Source: Clostridiales bacterium (GTDB lineage: Bacteria; Bacillota; Clostridia; Oscillospirales; Acutalibacteraceae). Taken from it: a DNA stretch of 64,000 bases. The DNA is taken from positions 189,167-253,166 of the forward strand of contig JAGZMM010000005.1 in NCBI GenBank assembly GCA_018364155.1. The letters are read 5' to 3'. This document shows, in pieces, positions 43,801 through 50,764 of this stretch; within the stretch, counting starts at the first letter, position 1; the number at the start of each line of letters is the position of its first letter. A program made the position numbers and the translations under genes. The notes under the pieces were generated by a model. It had not been told where the DNA came from. It saw only the letters and a program-made list of their open reading frames with translations, and did no database searches.

Positions 43801-44594
43801 TAGACCTCCTTGCGTGCGTCATAATAGGCCTGCAACGCCTCTTCGACGGCGGCAGTGATCTCCGCCTTCTCAATTTCGATTTTTTCCAGCCTCGTTAAAA
43901 AGGTCGTATGCCGGCAATGGTCCGACCAATAAGTGTCAATCACCCGCAGCTCGGTTACCGTAGGGTCCCGGCGCTCCTTGGTAGCAAAGTAATCCCGGCA
44001 GAACTCCAGGTCCTCCACGCTCATGGCAAACCCCATCTGCTTCCAATACCCGGCGATCTCTTCCGGGCTCATTTCGATAAAGCCTTCCACACGCTTGACA
44101 TTCTCCGGTACTTCCACGTCCATATCCAGCGTCTGAGGCTTTTTTAGGGAAGCCAAGCGGGACTCCACGGGATTGACCAGATATTCCTGCATTTTGCGAA
44201 GGTCGTCCTGGGACAGGTCGCCCTTGACCGCGTACATCCGGGCATTGGCCACCTCGGGCCGTTCTCCCTGGGTGAGCAGCTGCACGCACTGGGCGGCGGA
44301 GTCCGCCCGCTGGTCGTACTGGCCGGGCAGATATTCCACCGCAAAGACCTGGTATTCCTCGCCTACCGGCCAGGTTTCCAAAGTGACGATGTCCTGGTTC
44401 GGCTCGGAAAGGATGGTGCCCTTGGCCGCGTCGAACTCTTCGCGGCTGAGGCCCTGCACATCGTAACGGTTGGCAAAGCGCAGGCCGGTTAAGGCTTTGA
44501 TGCCTAAGTTTTCTTTCAGATCGGCCAAAATGTGGCCCGCTTCAATGTCAAAGCCGGGCTTCTTTTCCACGAATACGCGGATTACATCTGACAT
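40833..44594 (-). CDS. purL: Phosphoribosylformylglycinamidine synthase (single-chain)
   Basis: A 1253-residue ATP-dependent enzyme of purine synthesis that converts FGAR to FGAM using glutamine. It is the fused form: an N-terminal PurS-like region, two synthetase halves (with DSYWSDHCRHTTF-type and NETHNHPTEIEPFGG motifs; GGKDSMSG in the second half) and a C-terminal glutamine amidotransferase domain with the nucleophile Cys in LGICNGFQ and GGFSGGDE upstream. AAGGAG is 9 bases before the ATG. It stands alone; other pur genes and a purine riboswitch are not visible. Confidence 0.96.
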   Translation of the reverse strand: MSDVIRVFVEKKPGFDIEAGHILADLKENLGIKALTGLRFANRYDVQGLSREEFDAAKGTILSEPNQDIVTLETWPVGEEYQVFAVEYLPGQYDQRADSAAQCVQLLTQGERPEVANARMYAVKGDLSQDDLRKMQEYLVNPVESRLASLKKPQTLDMDVEVPENVKRVEGFIEMSPEEIAGYWKQMGFAMSVEDLEFCRDYFATKERRDPTVTELRVIDTYWSDHCRHTTFLTRLEKIEIEKAEITAAVEEALQAYYDARKEVYGDRDKTVCLMDMACIGAKLLKKRGMIPDLDESEEINACSIEVPIEIDGEKETWLVQFKNETHNHPTEIEPFGGAATCLGGAIRDPLSGRAYVYQAMRVTGSGDPTVPISETLPAKLPQRKITTSAAHGYSSYGNQIGLATGQVVELYDKGYIAKRLEIGAVVGASPKSNVVREVPQPGDVIVLLGGRTGRDGCGGATGSSKAHTDESLQTCGAEVQKGNPPTERKLQRLFRNPDVSRMIKRCNDFGAGGVCVAIGELADGLRITLDSVPRKYEGLDGTELAISESQERMAVVLDDGDVNAFIDAADAENLEATPVAVVTADERLRMLWRDDMIVDISRAFLNTNGVTQKAEATITAPKAEACYLDQLPEEVVGKDFAGAMQANLSRLNVCSQKGLSERFDSSIGAGTVLMPFAGKYQLTPEEAMVAKLPLLHGETDDATAMSYGFIPGISEWSPFHGAAWAVTESLSKLAAVGADPLSARLTFQEYFERLHDVPTRWGKPAAALLGALQAQLAYGTPSIGGKDSMSGSFNELDVPPTLVSFAIAATKASKTVSAAFQKADSKLVFVELPAASSKLPDFEKVKEIYRSIHAAAQSGAVLAAGVLREGGLAAALARMALGNRIGVKLTANLSANDLYTPKAGSFLLEMNEPEALGSITYQVIGETTVSPDFVLGGESVSLAQLQDAYLSKLEPVFPVNAPDAPDYGIEVTPYAFPSGAAPALKTAKPKVFIPVFPGTNCEVDSARAFEEAGAKAEILVVNNLTAYGIEKTIERMVKEIGDSQIIMLPGGFSGGDEPDGSGKFIATTFRNPQVAEAVRALLYDRDGLMLGICNGFQALIKLGLVPFGEIRDLKPEDPTLTFNTLGRHVSRMVYTRVSSVNSPWLTGVKPGDVHAVPVSHGEGRFVADETTVKYLAENGQIAFQYCDPQGNISNSIEWNPNGSVCAIEGILSPDGRVLGKMGHSERKGRNLYKNVPGEKEQRIFESGVKYFK

Positions 44595-44774
44595 ATCGCA
44601 AACTCCTTACTTCTTTGCCCGCCGGGCGGGCGTATTGGGACGGGTTGCATGTACTGCTCTATTTTATCATAAATATAGCGTGAAAAAAAGGCTCTGGGGC
44701 GCAAAAGAATCAAGATTTCAAACCGCGTTCACAAATTTAGCGCAAAAGCGGCGGTTTGCATGGCGAAAATGCAC

Positions 44775-44803
44775 TTGAAAAACAAGAATAACTGGGGTAA
44801 AAT
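44775..44803 (+). promoter_or_regulatory. Sigma-A promoter of alr
   Basis: TTGAAA (44775-44780), a 17-base spacer and TAAAAT (44798-44803). It lies too close to the ATG at 44816 for that to be the start. Confidence 0.7.
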
Positions 44804-44863
44804 TTACATTTACGAATGAATGAAACGCATGCCGTTCCAGAAAGGTATGCGGCGGAGGCGCAG

Positions 44864-46054
44864 ATGGACGAATTTTTACGGCGCACCTGGGTGCAGGTGG
44901 ACTTGGATGCCATCCGGCATAATTATGAGGAAATCCGGCGGGCGGTCAGTCCGGCGGCGGGAATGATGGCGGTGGTCAAGGCGGACGGCTACGGCCACGG
45001 CGCAGTGTACGTAGCCAGAGAGCTGGCGGCCTGCGGGGCGGACTGGTTCGCAGTGTCGAACATCGAGGAAGCGGTGGAGCTGCGCCGGGCCGGGCTCTCC
45101 CAGCCGGTGCTGATTTTGGGCTATACCCCGCCGCAGCTTGCCGGAGAGCTGGCTAGCCACCGCATTTCCCAGACCGTGTTTTCCACCTCTTACGGCGAGG
45201 CTTTGTCCAAAGGAGCCGTGGAGGCGGGCGTAGCGGTAAACATTCATATAAAGATTGACACGGGCATGAGCCGCTTAGGTTTCTTCTGCCAGCAGGAGGA
45301 CTGCGCGGCCTCCATCGACGAGGCGGCACAGGTCTGCACTTTGCCGGGACTTGTTCCGGAAGGAATTTTTACCCATTTCGCCGTGTCCGACGAAGGGGAA
45401 GAGGGAGAAGCTTTTACCCAGCACCAGTTCGAACAGTTTTGCCGGGCGGTGGACGCCCTTTGTGAAAAGGGCATCCGGTTTCGCTACCGCCACTGCTGCA
45501 ACAGCGCGGGAGTGCTCTGTTACCCCCAGATGAACCTGGACCTGGTCCGCCCGGGGATTATCCTCTATGGTTTGGCCCCTTCGGGAAAGTGCAAGGACGT
45601 GCTGTCCCTCCGTCCGGCCATGGAGCTCAAAAGCGTGATTTCCATGGTCAAGGAAATCGGGCCGGCGGCCACCGTCAGCTACGGACGCACCTATGCGGCC
45701 CAAAACCCCATGCGTGTAGCCACCGTCCCGGTGGGATATGCCGACGGCTATCCAAGGCTTGCGTCCTCAAAGACCAGGGCGCTGGTAGCCGGAAAGCCCG
45801 CCAAGGTGGTGGGCCGGGTGTGCATGGACCAGCTGATGCTGGACGTGACCGGCATTCCAGAAGCAAAGGAAGGAATGACGGTGACCATGTTCGGCCGAGA
45901 CGGGGAGGCGTTTTTGCCCATTGAGGAACTGTCCGACGCGGTGGGTACCATTCCTTATGAAACCGTCTGCCTCATCGGCAAGCGGGTGCCCCGGGTGTAT
46001 GTCAAGAACGGCAAGGTCATCGGCGTGGCCGATTACCTCAAAGCGGGTGACTGA
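44864..46054 (+). CDS. alr: Alanine racemase
   Basis: A 396-residue PLP enzyme making D-alanine for peptidoglycan. The PLP-binding Lys is in AVVKADGYGHG (about residue 45), and the family motifs HIKIDTGMSRLG, SYGRTY (with the second catalytic Tyr nearby) and GRVCMDQLMLDVT are intact. The ATG at 44864 (MDEFLRRTWVQVDLDAIRHN) has GGAGG 5 bases upstream; the frame is open from 44816, but that ATG is only about 6 bases past the predicted transcription start. Monocistronic. Confidence 0.95.
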   Translation: MDEFLRRTWVQVDLDAIRHNYEEIRRAVSPAAGMMAVVKADGYGHGAVYVARELAACGADWFAVSNIEEAVELRRAGLSQPVLILGYTPPQLAGELASHRISQTVFSTSYGEALSKGAVEAGVAVNIHIKIDTGMSRLGFFCQQEDCAASIDEAAQVCTLPGLVPEGIFTHFAVSDEGEEGEAFTQHQFEQFCRAVDALCEKGIRFRYRHCCNSAGVLCYPQMNLDLVRPGIILYGLAPSGKCKDVLSLRPAMELKSVISMVKEIGPAATVSYGRTYAAQNPMRVATVPVGYADGYPRLASSKTRALVAGKPAKVVGRVCMDQLMLDVTGIPEAKEGMTVTMFGRDGEAFLPIEELSDAVGTIPYETVCLIGKRVPRVYVKNGKVIGVADYLKAGD

Positions 46055-46120
46055 CGGGGGTTTCGTCAGATTATCTAAAAGAATCTATCGCTTTTGCGCC
46101 AAAAAGCGGAAAAGCCAGCC

Positions 46121-46149
46121 TTGCGTCAAGGGAAAAACGCGAGTATAAT
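46121..46149 (+). promoter_or_regulatory. Sigma-A promoter of ilvE
   Basis: TTGCGT (46121-46126), a 17-base spacer and TATAAT (46144-46149). Confidence 0.7.
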
Positions 46150-46197
46150 AAAGAATAACATCAAAAATGATAGACTATGGAGTAAGGAAGGGTATTT

Positions 46198-47271
46198 ATG
46201 TCTAACATCAAAGTGGAACTGACCAAATCCCCCAAGCCGAAGCCGGTGGACGAGTCCAAGCTGACCTTCGGCGACGTGTTTACCGACCATATGCTCATCG
46301 TCAATTACGACGAGGGCCAGGGCTGGCATGACGCGCGCATCGTTCCCTACGGCCCCCTTTCCCTGGACCCGGCGGCCATGTGCCTGCACTACGGCCAGGA
46401 AGTGTTCGAGGGTATGAAGGCTTACCGGGCCGACGACGGCCGGGTGCTGCTGTTCCGTCCCCAGGAGAACTTCAAGCGCCTAAACCTTTCCAACGACCGG
46501 CTGTGCATTCCGCCGGTGGATGAGGAGTTCATGCTCGAGTGTCTGGAGAAGTTCGTCAGCATCGACGCCGACTGGATTCCCAAGGCCCCGGATACCTCTT
46601 TATATCTGCGTCCCTTCATCATCGCCGTGGACCCCCACCTGGGCGTGCGTGCGGCGAACCACTACCTCTTTATGGTCATCGCTTCCCCGGTGGGCCCCTA
46701 CTATCCCGAGGGCTTAAACCCGGTGAAGATTTATGTGGAAACCAAGTATGTCCGCGCAGTCAAGGGCGGCACCGGCTTTACCAAAACCGCGGGCAACTAT
46801 TCTTCTTCCCTGAAGGCCCAGTATGAGGCCAAGGAGAAGAACTATACCCAGGTGCTCTGGCTTGACGGCGTGGAGCGCAAGTACATTGAAGAAGTGGGCA
46901 CCATGAACGTCTTCTTCAAGATTGACGGCGAAATCATCACCCCGTCGCTGGATGGTTCCATCCTGGGCGGCATCACCCGCAAGTCGGCCATCGAGCTGAT
47001 GCGCGGCTGGGGCATGAAGGTGACCGAGCGCCGCATTTCCATTGACGAGCTGGCCAAGGCCTATGACGACGGCAAGCTGGAAGAAGCCTTCGGCACCGGC
47101 ACGGCCGCGGTCATCTCTCCCATTGGCCATCTCAACTGGGGCGACACTAAGATCATGAACATCAACAACGGCGAGATCGGCCCGGTATCCCAGCGGCTCT
47201 ACGACGAGCTGACCGGCATCCAGTGGGGCAAGACGGAAGATAAGTACGGCTGGACGGTTACCGTGAAATAA
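46198..47271 (+). CDS. ilvE: Branched-chain amino acid aminotransferase
   Basis: A 357-residue class IV PLP aminotransferase (the longer, BCAT type II-like form) for the last step of Leu, Ile and Val synthesis or the first of their breakdown. Signatures: LHYGQEVFEGMKAYR, YLRPFIIAVDPHLGVRAAN, the PLP-Lys region GGTGFTKTAGNYSSSLKAQ and EEVGTMNVFF. GGAAGGG is 7 bases before the ATG. It stands alone with promoter and terminator; LeuC and LeuD are 12 kb away. Confidence 0.95.
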   Translation: MSNIKVELTKSPKPKPVDESKLTFGDVFTDHMLIVNYDEGQGWHDARIVPYGPLSLDPAAMCLHYGQEVFEGMKAYRADDGRVLLFRPQENFKRLNLSNDRLCIPPVDEEFMLECLEKFVSIDADWIPKAPDTSLYLRPFIIAVDPHLGVRAANHYLFMVIASPVGPYYPEGLNPVKIYVETKYVRAVKGGTGFTKTAGNYSSSLKAQYEAKEKNYTQVLWLDGVERKYIEEVGTMNVFFKIDGEIITPSLDGSILGGITRKSAIELMRGWGMKVTERRISIDELAKAYDDGKLEEAFGTGTAAVISPIGHLNWGDTKIMNINNGEIGPVSQRLYDELTGIQWGKTEDKYGWTVTVK

Positions 47272-47287
47272 GAAGGTAAAAGAAGAG

Positions 47288-47320
47288 CCGGGCGGCAGGG
47301 AAACCTGCCGCCCGGTTTTT
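47288..47320 (+). terminator. Terminator of ilvE
   Basis: CCGGGCGGCAGG-GAAA-CCTGCCGCCCGG-TTTTT. Nearly the same hairpin recurs after two of the tandem small genes to the right. Confidence 0.9.
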
Positions 47321-47363
47321 GATCGGTGCGTTTTGTTTGATTTTAAGGTAACCTGCGAAATGG

Positions 47364-47633
47364 TCAAGCGAGAACCCCTAGGTGCTTTAATATGGTGATG
47401 CCGTCGCGCATTCCGCAGCGGTAGGCGTGCTCTTCCTGCTGCCCGCTTGCCTCATAGAGCAGCTCGAAGCATTCTTCGACAAACGCTCTTTCGTCCTCGG
47501 TCAGCATGGTATCGCAATCCCGCTCCATCTGCTCGAGCTTTTCCTCCAGAAGCTCATAGGTTTTGGTATGCCGGAATTCCGTAGCCGCGTGGCTCAAAAG
47601 CTCGTCTAAGAAAAAATCCCATTCTTTTTTCAT
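47364..47633 (-). CDS. Small acidic helical protein, possibly DUF6809-like
   Basis: An 89-residue, mostly helical, acidic protein (ELLEEKLEQMERDCDTMLTE, then a C-terminal RCGMRDGITILKHLGVL). This pattern recalls the DUF6809 family of clostridial small proteins; I hold that loosely. Start at ATG 47633 with AAAGGACG upstream; the open frame extends further but without a ribosome site. It lies just left of three tandem small putative DNA-binding genes on the same strand. Function unknown. Confidence 0.6.
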   Translation of the reverse strand: MKKEWDFFLDELLSHAATEFRHTKTYELLEEKLEQMERDCDTMLTEDERAFVEECFELLYEASGQQEEHAYRCGMRDGITILKHLGVLA

Positions 47634-47670
47634 TTGGATGCGTCCTTTCCTGGTTAAGATCCAACAACGC

Positions 47671-47699
47671 TTGAAAGGCGCGGCGGCGCATGATATAAT
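47671..47699 (+). promoter_or_regulatory. Orphan plus-strand sigma-A promoter
   Basis: TTGAAA (47671-47676), a 17-base spacer and TATAAT (47694-47699), facing the 3' end of the first tandem gene. No normal plus-strand gene follows. Only a 17-codon GTG frame (about 47750-47803) or a small RNA could be transcribed. Confidence 0.55.
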
Positions 47700-47779
47700 A
47701 GTTACGCCGCACCTGCCTTTTGGCGGTTGTTGGTTGGGGGGAAGCGGTGGTGACTTTGCTGAGTAGTGCGCCGCTTCCT

Positions 47780-47956
47780 TCATTTTTTAAGGTCGTCCTT
47801 TAACTTCTTAATCCCGCGCCGGGCTGCTTCTGCTTTGTTGACGTTCTTTTCTTCGCAGTAGGCGGTCAAGATTTCCCTGCATTCCTGATCGAGACGGACA
47901 AACAAAGGCGTATCTTTGGGATTATCCGTAGGACGGCCCATTTTGGAGCTTGTCAA
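47780..47956 (-). CDS. Small MGRPTDNP-type putative ribbon-helix-helix protein, copy 1
   Basis: A 58-residue protein starting at a TTG (47956) with AAAGGAGGTGAACCC in front. The conserved MGRPTDNPKDTPLFVRLD block is followed by two predicted helices (ECREILTAYCEEK and KAEAARRGIKKLKDDL). The strand-helix-helix order (LFVRL, then helices) fits an Arc/CopG-like DNA-binding dimer. It is one of three paralogues of identical length in tandem, about 330 bases apart. The MGRPTDNP head is known from small clostridial proteins of unclear role. Confidence 0.75.
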   Translation of the reverse strand: MTSSKMGRPTDNPKDTPLFVRLDQECREILTAYCEEKNVNKAEAARRGIKKLKDDLKK

Positions 47957-47983
47957 GGGTTCACCTCCTTTTCGATATTCAAA

Positions 47984-48013
47984 ATACTAGCATGTGTGTA
48001 TATCAAAAGTCAA
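47984..48013 (-). promoter_or_regulatory. Promoter of tandem gene copy 1
   Basis: On the minus strand TTGACT (48008-48013), an 18-base spacer, extended TGC and TAGTAT (47984-47989). Confidence 0.6.
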
Positions 48014-48020
48014 TAAAATA

Positions 48021-48056
48021 GATTGAATATTAATAAGTTTCACATATGATTCAATC
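48021..48056. repeat. 36-base inverted repeat upstream of copy 1
   Basis: GATTGAAT (48021-48028) and ATTCAATC (48049-48056) around 20 bases. The same element occurs at 48359-48394 with a compensating base-pair change at the end of the stem. It lies just upstream of the promoter of copy 1. Confidence 0.65.
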
Positions 48057-48070
48057 TTATAAAAGAGAAA

Positions 48071-48098
48071 CCGGACGGCAGGTTTCCCTGCCGTCCGG
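48071..48098 (-). terminator. Terminator of tandem gene copy 2
   Basis: CCGGACGGCAGG-loop-CCTGCCGTCCGG, followed on the minus strand by TTTCTCTTTT. Confidence 0.75.
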
Positions 48099-48105
48099 TA
48101 TTTTC

Positions 48106-48282
48106 TCAGTGTTTGAGGTCATCCTTTAACTTCTTAATACTCCGCTCTACCGCTTCCGTTCGATTGACCGATTCTTGCGAACAGTATTCTTCGAGAATCC
48201 GTTTGCTCTCGTCGTTAATGCGAACGTTAAGCTTGTGAGGGCGAGGATTATCCGTAGGGCGCCCCATTTTTTTGGACGGCAT
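48106..48282 (-). CDS. Small MGRPTDNP-type putative ribbon-helix-helix protein, copy 2
   Basis: A 58-residue paralogue with an ATG start (MPSKKMGRPTDNPRPHKLNV...). LNVRIND is the likely DNA-contacting strand, followed by helices ESKRILEEYCSQE and NRTEAVERSIKKLKDDLK, an arrangement close to ribbon-helix-helix repressors. GAGGTG is 6 bases before the ATG. It has its own promoter and terminator. Sequence identity with copies 1 and 3 is highest in the MGRPTDNP head and the IKKLKDDLK tail. Confidence 0.78.
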   Translation of the reverse strand: MPSKKMGRPTDNPRPHKLNVRINDESKRILEEYCSQESVNRTEAVERSIKKLKDDLKH

Positions 48283-48312
48283 AATATCACCTCACTTTTG
48301 CCGCTCAAAATA

Positions 48313-48341
48313 AACATAGGCGATTGTACGACAAAAGTCAA
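48313..48341 (-). promoter_or_regulatory. Promoter of tandem gene copy 2
   Basis: On the minus strand TTGACT (48336-48341), a 17-base spacer and TATGTT (48313-48318). Confidence 0.6.
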
Positions 48342-48358
48342 TAGAATTGCGAAAAAAT

Positions 48359-48394
48359 AATTGAATATTAATAAATTTCACATATGATTCAATT
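48359..48394. repeat. 36-base inverted repeat upstream of copy 2
   Basis: AATTGAAT and ATTCAATT around 20 bases. Same spacing and mostly the same interior as the element at 48021, with a matching change in both arms. Confidence 0.65.
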
Positions 48395-48408
48395 TTATAA
48401 AAGAGAAA

Positions 48409-48436
48409 CCGGGCGGCAGGTTTCCCTGCCGTCCAG
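48409..48436 (-). terminator. Terminator of tandem gene copy 3
   Basis: The same CCGGGCGGCAGG-type hairpin, here with one wobble and one mismatch, followed on the minus strand by TTTCTCTTTTA. Confidence 0.65.
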
Positions 48437-48443
48437 TATTTCG

Positions 48444-48620
48444 TCAGTGTTTGAGGTCGTTTTTCAACTTCTTAACCCCTCTGCGCACCGCTTCCATTTT
48501 GGAGACGTTTTCTTGCTTGCTGTATTGTTCAATGATGCTTTTGCATTTGTCATCGAACTTTACCGTCATTTGGTGCGGTTTCGGGTTGTCGGTCGGACGA
48601 CCCATTTTTTTCGTTCCCAA
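48444..48620 (-). CDS. Small MGRPTDNP-type putative ribbon-helix-helix protein, copy 3
   Basis: A 58-residue paralogue starting at TTG 48620 behind AAGTGAGGTGATGAA. It shows the MGRPTDNPKPHQMTVKFD block, then the helices KCKSIIEQYSKQE and KMEAVRRGVKKLKNDLK. It has its own promoter and terminator. Being furthest upstream, and lacking the 36-base inverted repeat on its promoter side, it may be the founding copy, with copies 1 and 2 arising by duplication of gene plus spacer. Confidence 0.75.
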   Translation of the reverse strand: MGTKKMGRPTDNPKPHQMTVKFDDKCKSIIEQYSKQENVSKMEAVRRGVKKLKNDLKH

Positions 48621-48647
48621 TTCATCACCTCACTTAAGAACTTCTAA

Positions 48648-48676
48648 ATGATACAGTGAAGAAGTTTTTAAGTCAA
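48648..48676 (-). promoter_or_regulatory. Promoter of tandem gene copy 3
   Basis: On the minus strand TTGACT (48671-48676), a 17-base spacer and TATCAT (48648-48653). Confidence 0.65.
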
Positions 48677-48679
48677 TCA

Positions 48680-48996
48680 TAAAATGGGAAATTATTATTC
48701 ATTCTCAATAAATATTGTGGCTGTAATTTCATGACAGCTTTGGATTGCCTATTCACGGGCCCCTAAATGGAGTTTTTTGTTCCTTTTTTGCTCCGCCAAA
48801 AGAAACGAACCAAAGAAAAGGCGGCAGGAGGGGGAAAAAGACGCTAGGAACGGGGACACAAATTTCCCCCTTGAAAATCTCCCTCGTATCGGAGGAGGAC
48901 AGGGGAAAGGTCAGAGCTTTGTTATAAGATAAGAAAGGAAAGCGAGACTGATAAAAAGTCAGCACCAATACCGGGAAGAAAGGAGACGCGCCGCTT
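48680..48996. other. Intergenic region before the RluD-like gene
   Basis: About 315 bases without a gene. The left part is AT-rich. From 48780 it is strongly purine-rich, with CCGCC-N22-GGCGG (48794-48825) and GGGGGAAA/TTTCCCCC pairing that could form hairpins. It resembles dispersed intergenic elements but no second copy lies in the window. Confidence 0.4.
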
Positions 48997-49881
48997 ATGG
49001 CTCAGACGCTGCGTTTTGTGGTCCCTCCGGAATCGGACGGGGTTAAGCTCAAAGTGTTCCTGCGGGGATACTGCGCCCTGTCCTACCGGCTGATGGTGAG
49101 CCTCAAGCATGTGGAAAACGGCATCACGGCCAACGGTGGATACATCCGGGTTATCGACCGGGTGCGGGCGGGGGACGTCATTGAGCTGCACATTCCCGAC
49201 GATCCCCGTCCAGCCGCTCCCATTCCGGATGCGCGCTTTCAGGTTCTTTACGAGGATGACCAGGTTCTGGTGCTGGACAAACCGCCCGCCATGGCGGTGC
49301 ATCCGTCCCCGGGCCATTACGACGGGACCCTTGCCAACGCCGTGGCCGCCTACCTGGCACAAAAGGGGGAGCGCGGGGCTTTCCGCCCCATCAACCGCTT
49401 GGACCGGGATACCTCCGGCATCGTGGTAGCGGCGAAAAACGCTTACGCGGCGGCAAGGCTGCACGGGCATGTGGAGAAGGAATACGTGGCGGTGGTCAAC
49501 GGGGTGCTTTCAGGAGACGGCACCATTGACCTGCCCATCCGCCGCCGGGAAGGCTTCGGCGTCATGCGGGAGGTGGGCGAAGGGGGCGACCGGTGTGTGA
49601 CCCACTGGAAAGCGGAGGAAAGCGGGCGGGGGATGACCAAGCTCTCCATCCGCTTGGAAACGGGGCGCACCCATCAGATTCGGGTGCATTTTTCCCATCT
49701 GGGAATGCCGCTGGTGGGGGACACCATGTATGGAACCGCCAGCCCTTTGATTGCCCGCCAGGCGCTTCATTGCCGCCGGGCGTGCTTTTTGCAGCCGGTT
49801 ACCGGCGAGCCTGTGCGCGTCGTCAGCGAATATCCCACCGATATGCAGGTACTTTTCGCCGCTATGAGACAGGAGGAATGA
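48997..49881 (+). CDS. RluA/RluD-family pseudouridine synthase
   Basis: A 294-residue enzyme that isomerises uridine to pseudouridine in rRNA or tRNA. An N-terminal S4-like segment (about 15-70) precedes the catalytic domain. The catalytic Asp is in NRLDRDTSG (the family form is usually HRLDxxTSG, so the first residue is Asn here). VLDKPPAMAVHPSPGH and GRTHQIRVHFSHLGMPLVGD are also present. The target site cannot be told from sequence. AAAGGAG precedes the ATG. The stop overlaps the ribosome site of the next gene. Confidence 0.9.
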   Translation: MAQTLRFVVPPESDGVKLKVFLRGYCALSYRLMVSLKHVENGITANGGYIRVIDRVRAGDVIELHIPDDPRPAAPIPDARFQVLYEDDQVLVLDKPPAMAVHPSPGHYDGTLANAVAAYLAQKGERGAFRPINRLDRDTSGIVVAAKNAYAAARLHGHVEKEYVAVVNGVLSGDGTIDLPIRRREGFGVMREVGEGGDRCVTHWKAEESGRGMTKLSIRLETGRTHQIRVHFSHLGMPLVGDTMYGTASPLIARQALHCRRACFLQPVTGEPVRVVSEYPTDMQVLFAAMRQEE

Positions 49882-49884
49882 CCC

Positions 49885-50736
49885 ATGCCGACCATACTGG
49901 GATACCATCTGCTTGCCCGGCGCTTCTTACCTGTTGAGCAGGGGCAGGCAAAACGGCAGGCCTTCCTTTTGGGTGCTCAAGGGGAGGATTTCCTTCGGGA
50001 CCCGCCGCATCCTTTTCGCCGTAAGGAAGCGCCGCTGGACGCCTTCGCCGATTATGTGAATGCGCTTTCGGCCGCGGAGCTTCTGGCGCAGGAAACCGCC
50101 TTTGCGCACAGCCATCCACAAAAGAAGGATTTGATCCGCGCCTACCTGGCGGGATTCTTATGTCACCGGGCCTATTGGGAAACGGTCGGCCCTTTCTTCC
50201 GGGCCGCTCTGGCCGCCTATGAGCAAACCGATGAGCCGGTACGGGCAATGGGACTGGATGAGAATCTTCCTGCCCGGATGGAGGCAGTGTTTGACATTTT
50301 GCTGCTGCGCTACGAGACCGGGCAGCTTCCCTTTGAGGTTTCTCTTAGAGAAACCTGGCCCAGGGAAGCGAGCGTTTGGGAATGCGTTTCGGTGTTTTAT
50401 GCCGATGGCCTAGCCCGGGGATGGACGCAGCCCGTTGCAAAGGCGGCGGTGTTCAATGGAATGGAGCATCGGCGGCGCTGGGTAAAGGTTCTCAATAACC
50501 GCACCACTTTCAAGCGCTCCGCTTTGAGCCTATGCGAAGGGCTTTTGCTGCGAAAAGGAATCGTCACCGCCCGGATGTATCCGCTGACCGAGCCGGACGG
50601 GTTCGACTATGCCAACGCAGAGCACGCCGTCTGGCGGGACCCTCTGTACCCGCAGACCGAGCGGGAGGAAAGCCTGTTCGATCTCTTCGAGCAGGCGGCC
50701 CAACGAGCCCAAAAGGCGCTGCACGCGAATCTATAA
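49885..50736 (+). CDS. Zinc-dependent phospholipase C-like family protein (tentative)
   Basis: A 283-residue protein. The N-terminal half (FLLGAQGEDFLRD, then RAYLAGFLCHRAYWE) resembles the clostridial zinc-dependent phospholipase C-like family, which normally has GxQGPD and a GFxCHxxLD helix. Several of the expected His/Asp ligands are replaced, for example HRAYWE where HxxLD is usual, so it may not bind metal in the same way. No signal peptide is seen. GGAGG is 8 bases before the ATG, and the start follows the RluD-like stop by 3 bases, so the two are co-transcribed. Function unknown. Confidence 0.55.
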   Translation: MPTILGYHLLARRFLPVEQGQAKRQAFLLGAQGEDFLRDPPHPFRRKEAPLDAFADYVNALSAAELLAQETAFAHSHPQKKDLIRAYLAGFLCHRAYWETVGPFFRAALAAYEQTDEPVRAMGLDENLPARMEAVFDILLLRYETGQLPFEVSLRETWPREASVWECVSVFYADGLARGWTQPVAKAAVFNGMEHRRRWVKVLNNRTTFKRSALSLCEGLLLRKGIVTARMYPLTEPDGFDYANAEHAVWRDPLYPQTEREESLFDLFEQAAQRAQKALHANL

Positions 50737-50764
50737 AGAAAGCAGACCAAAGGAGGAACCATCC

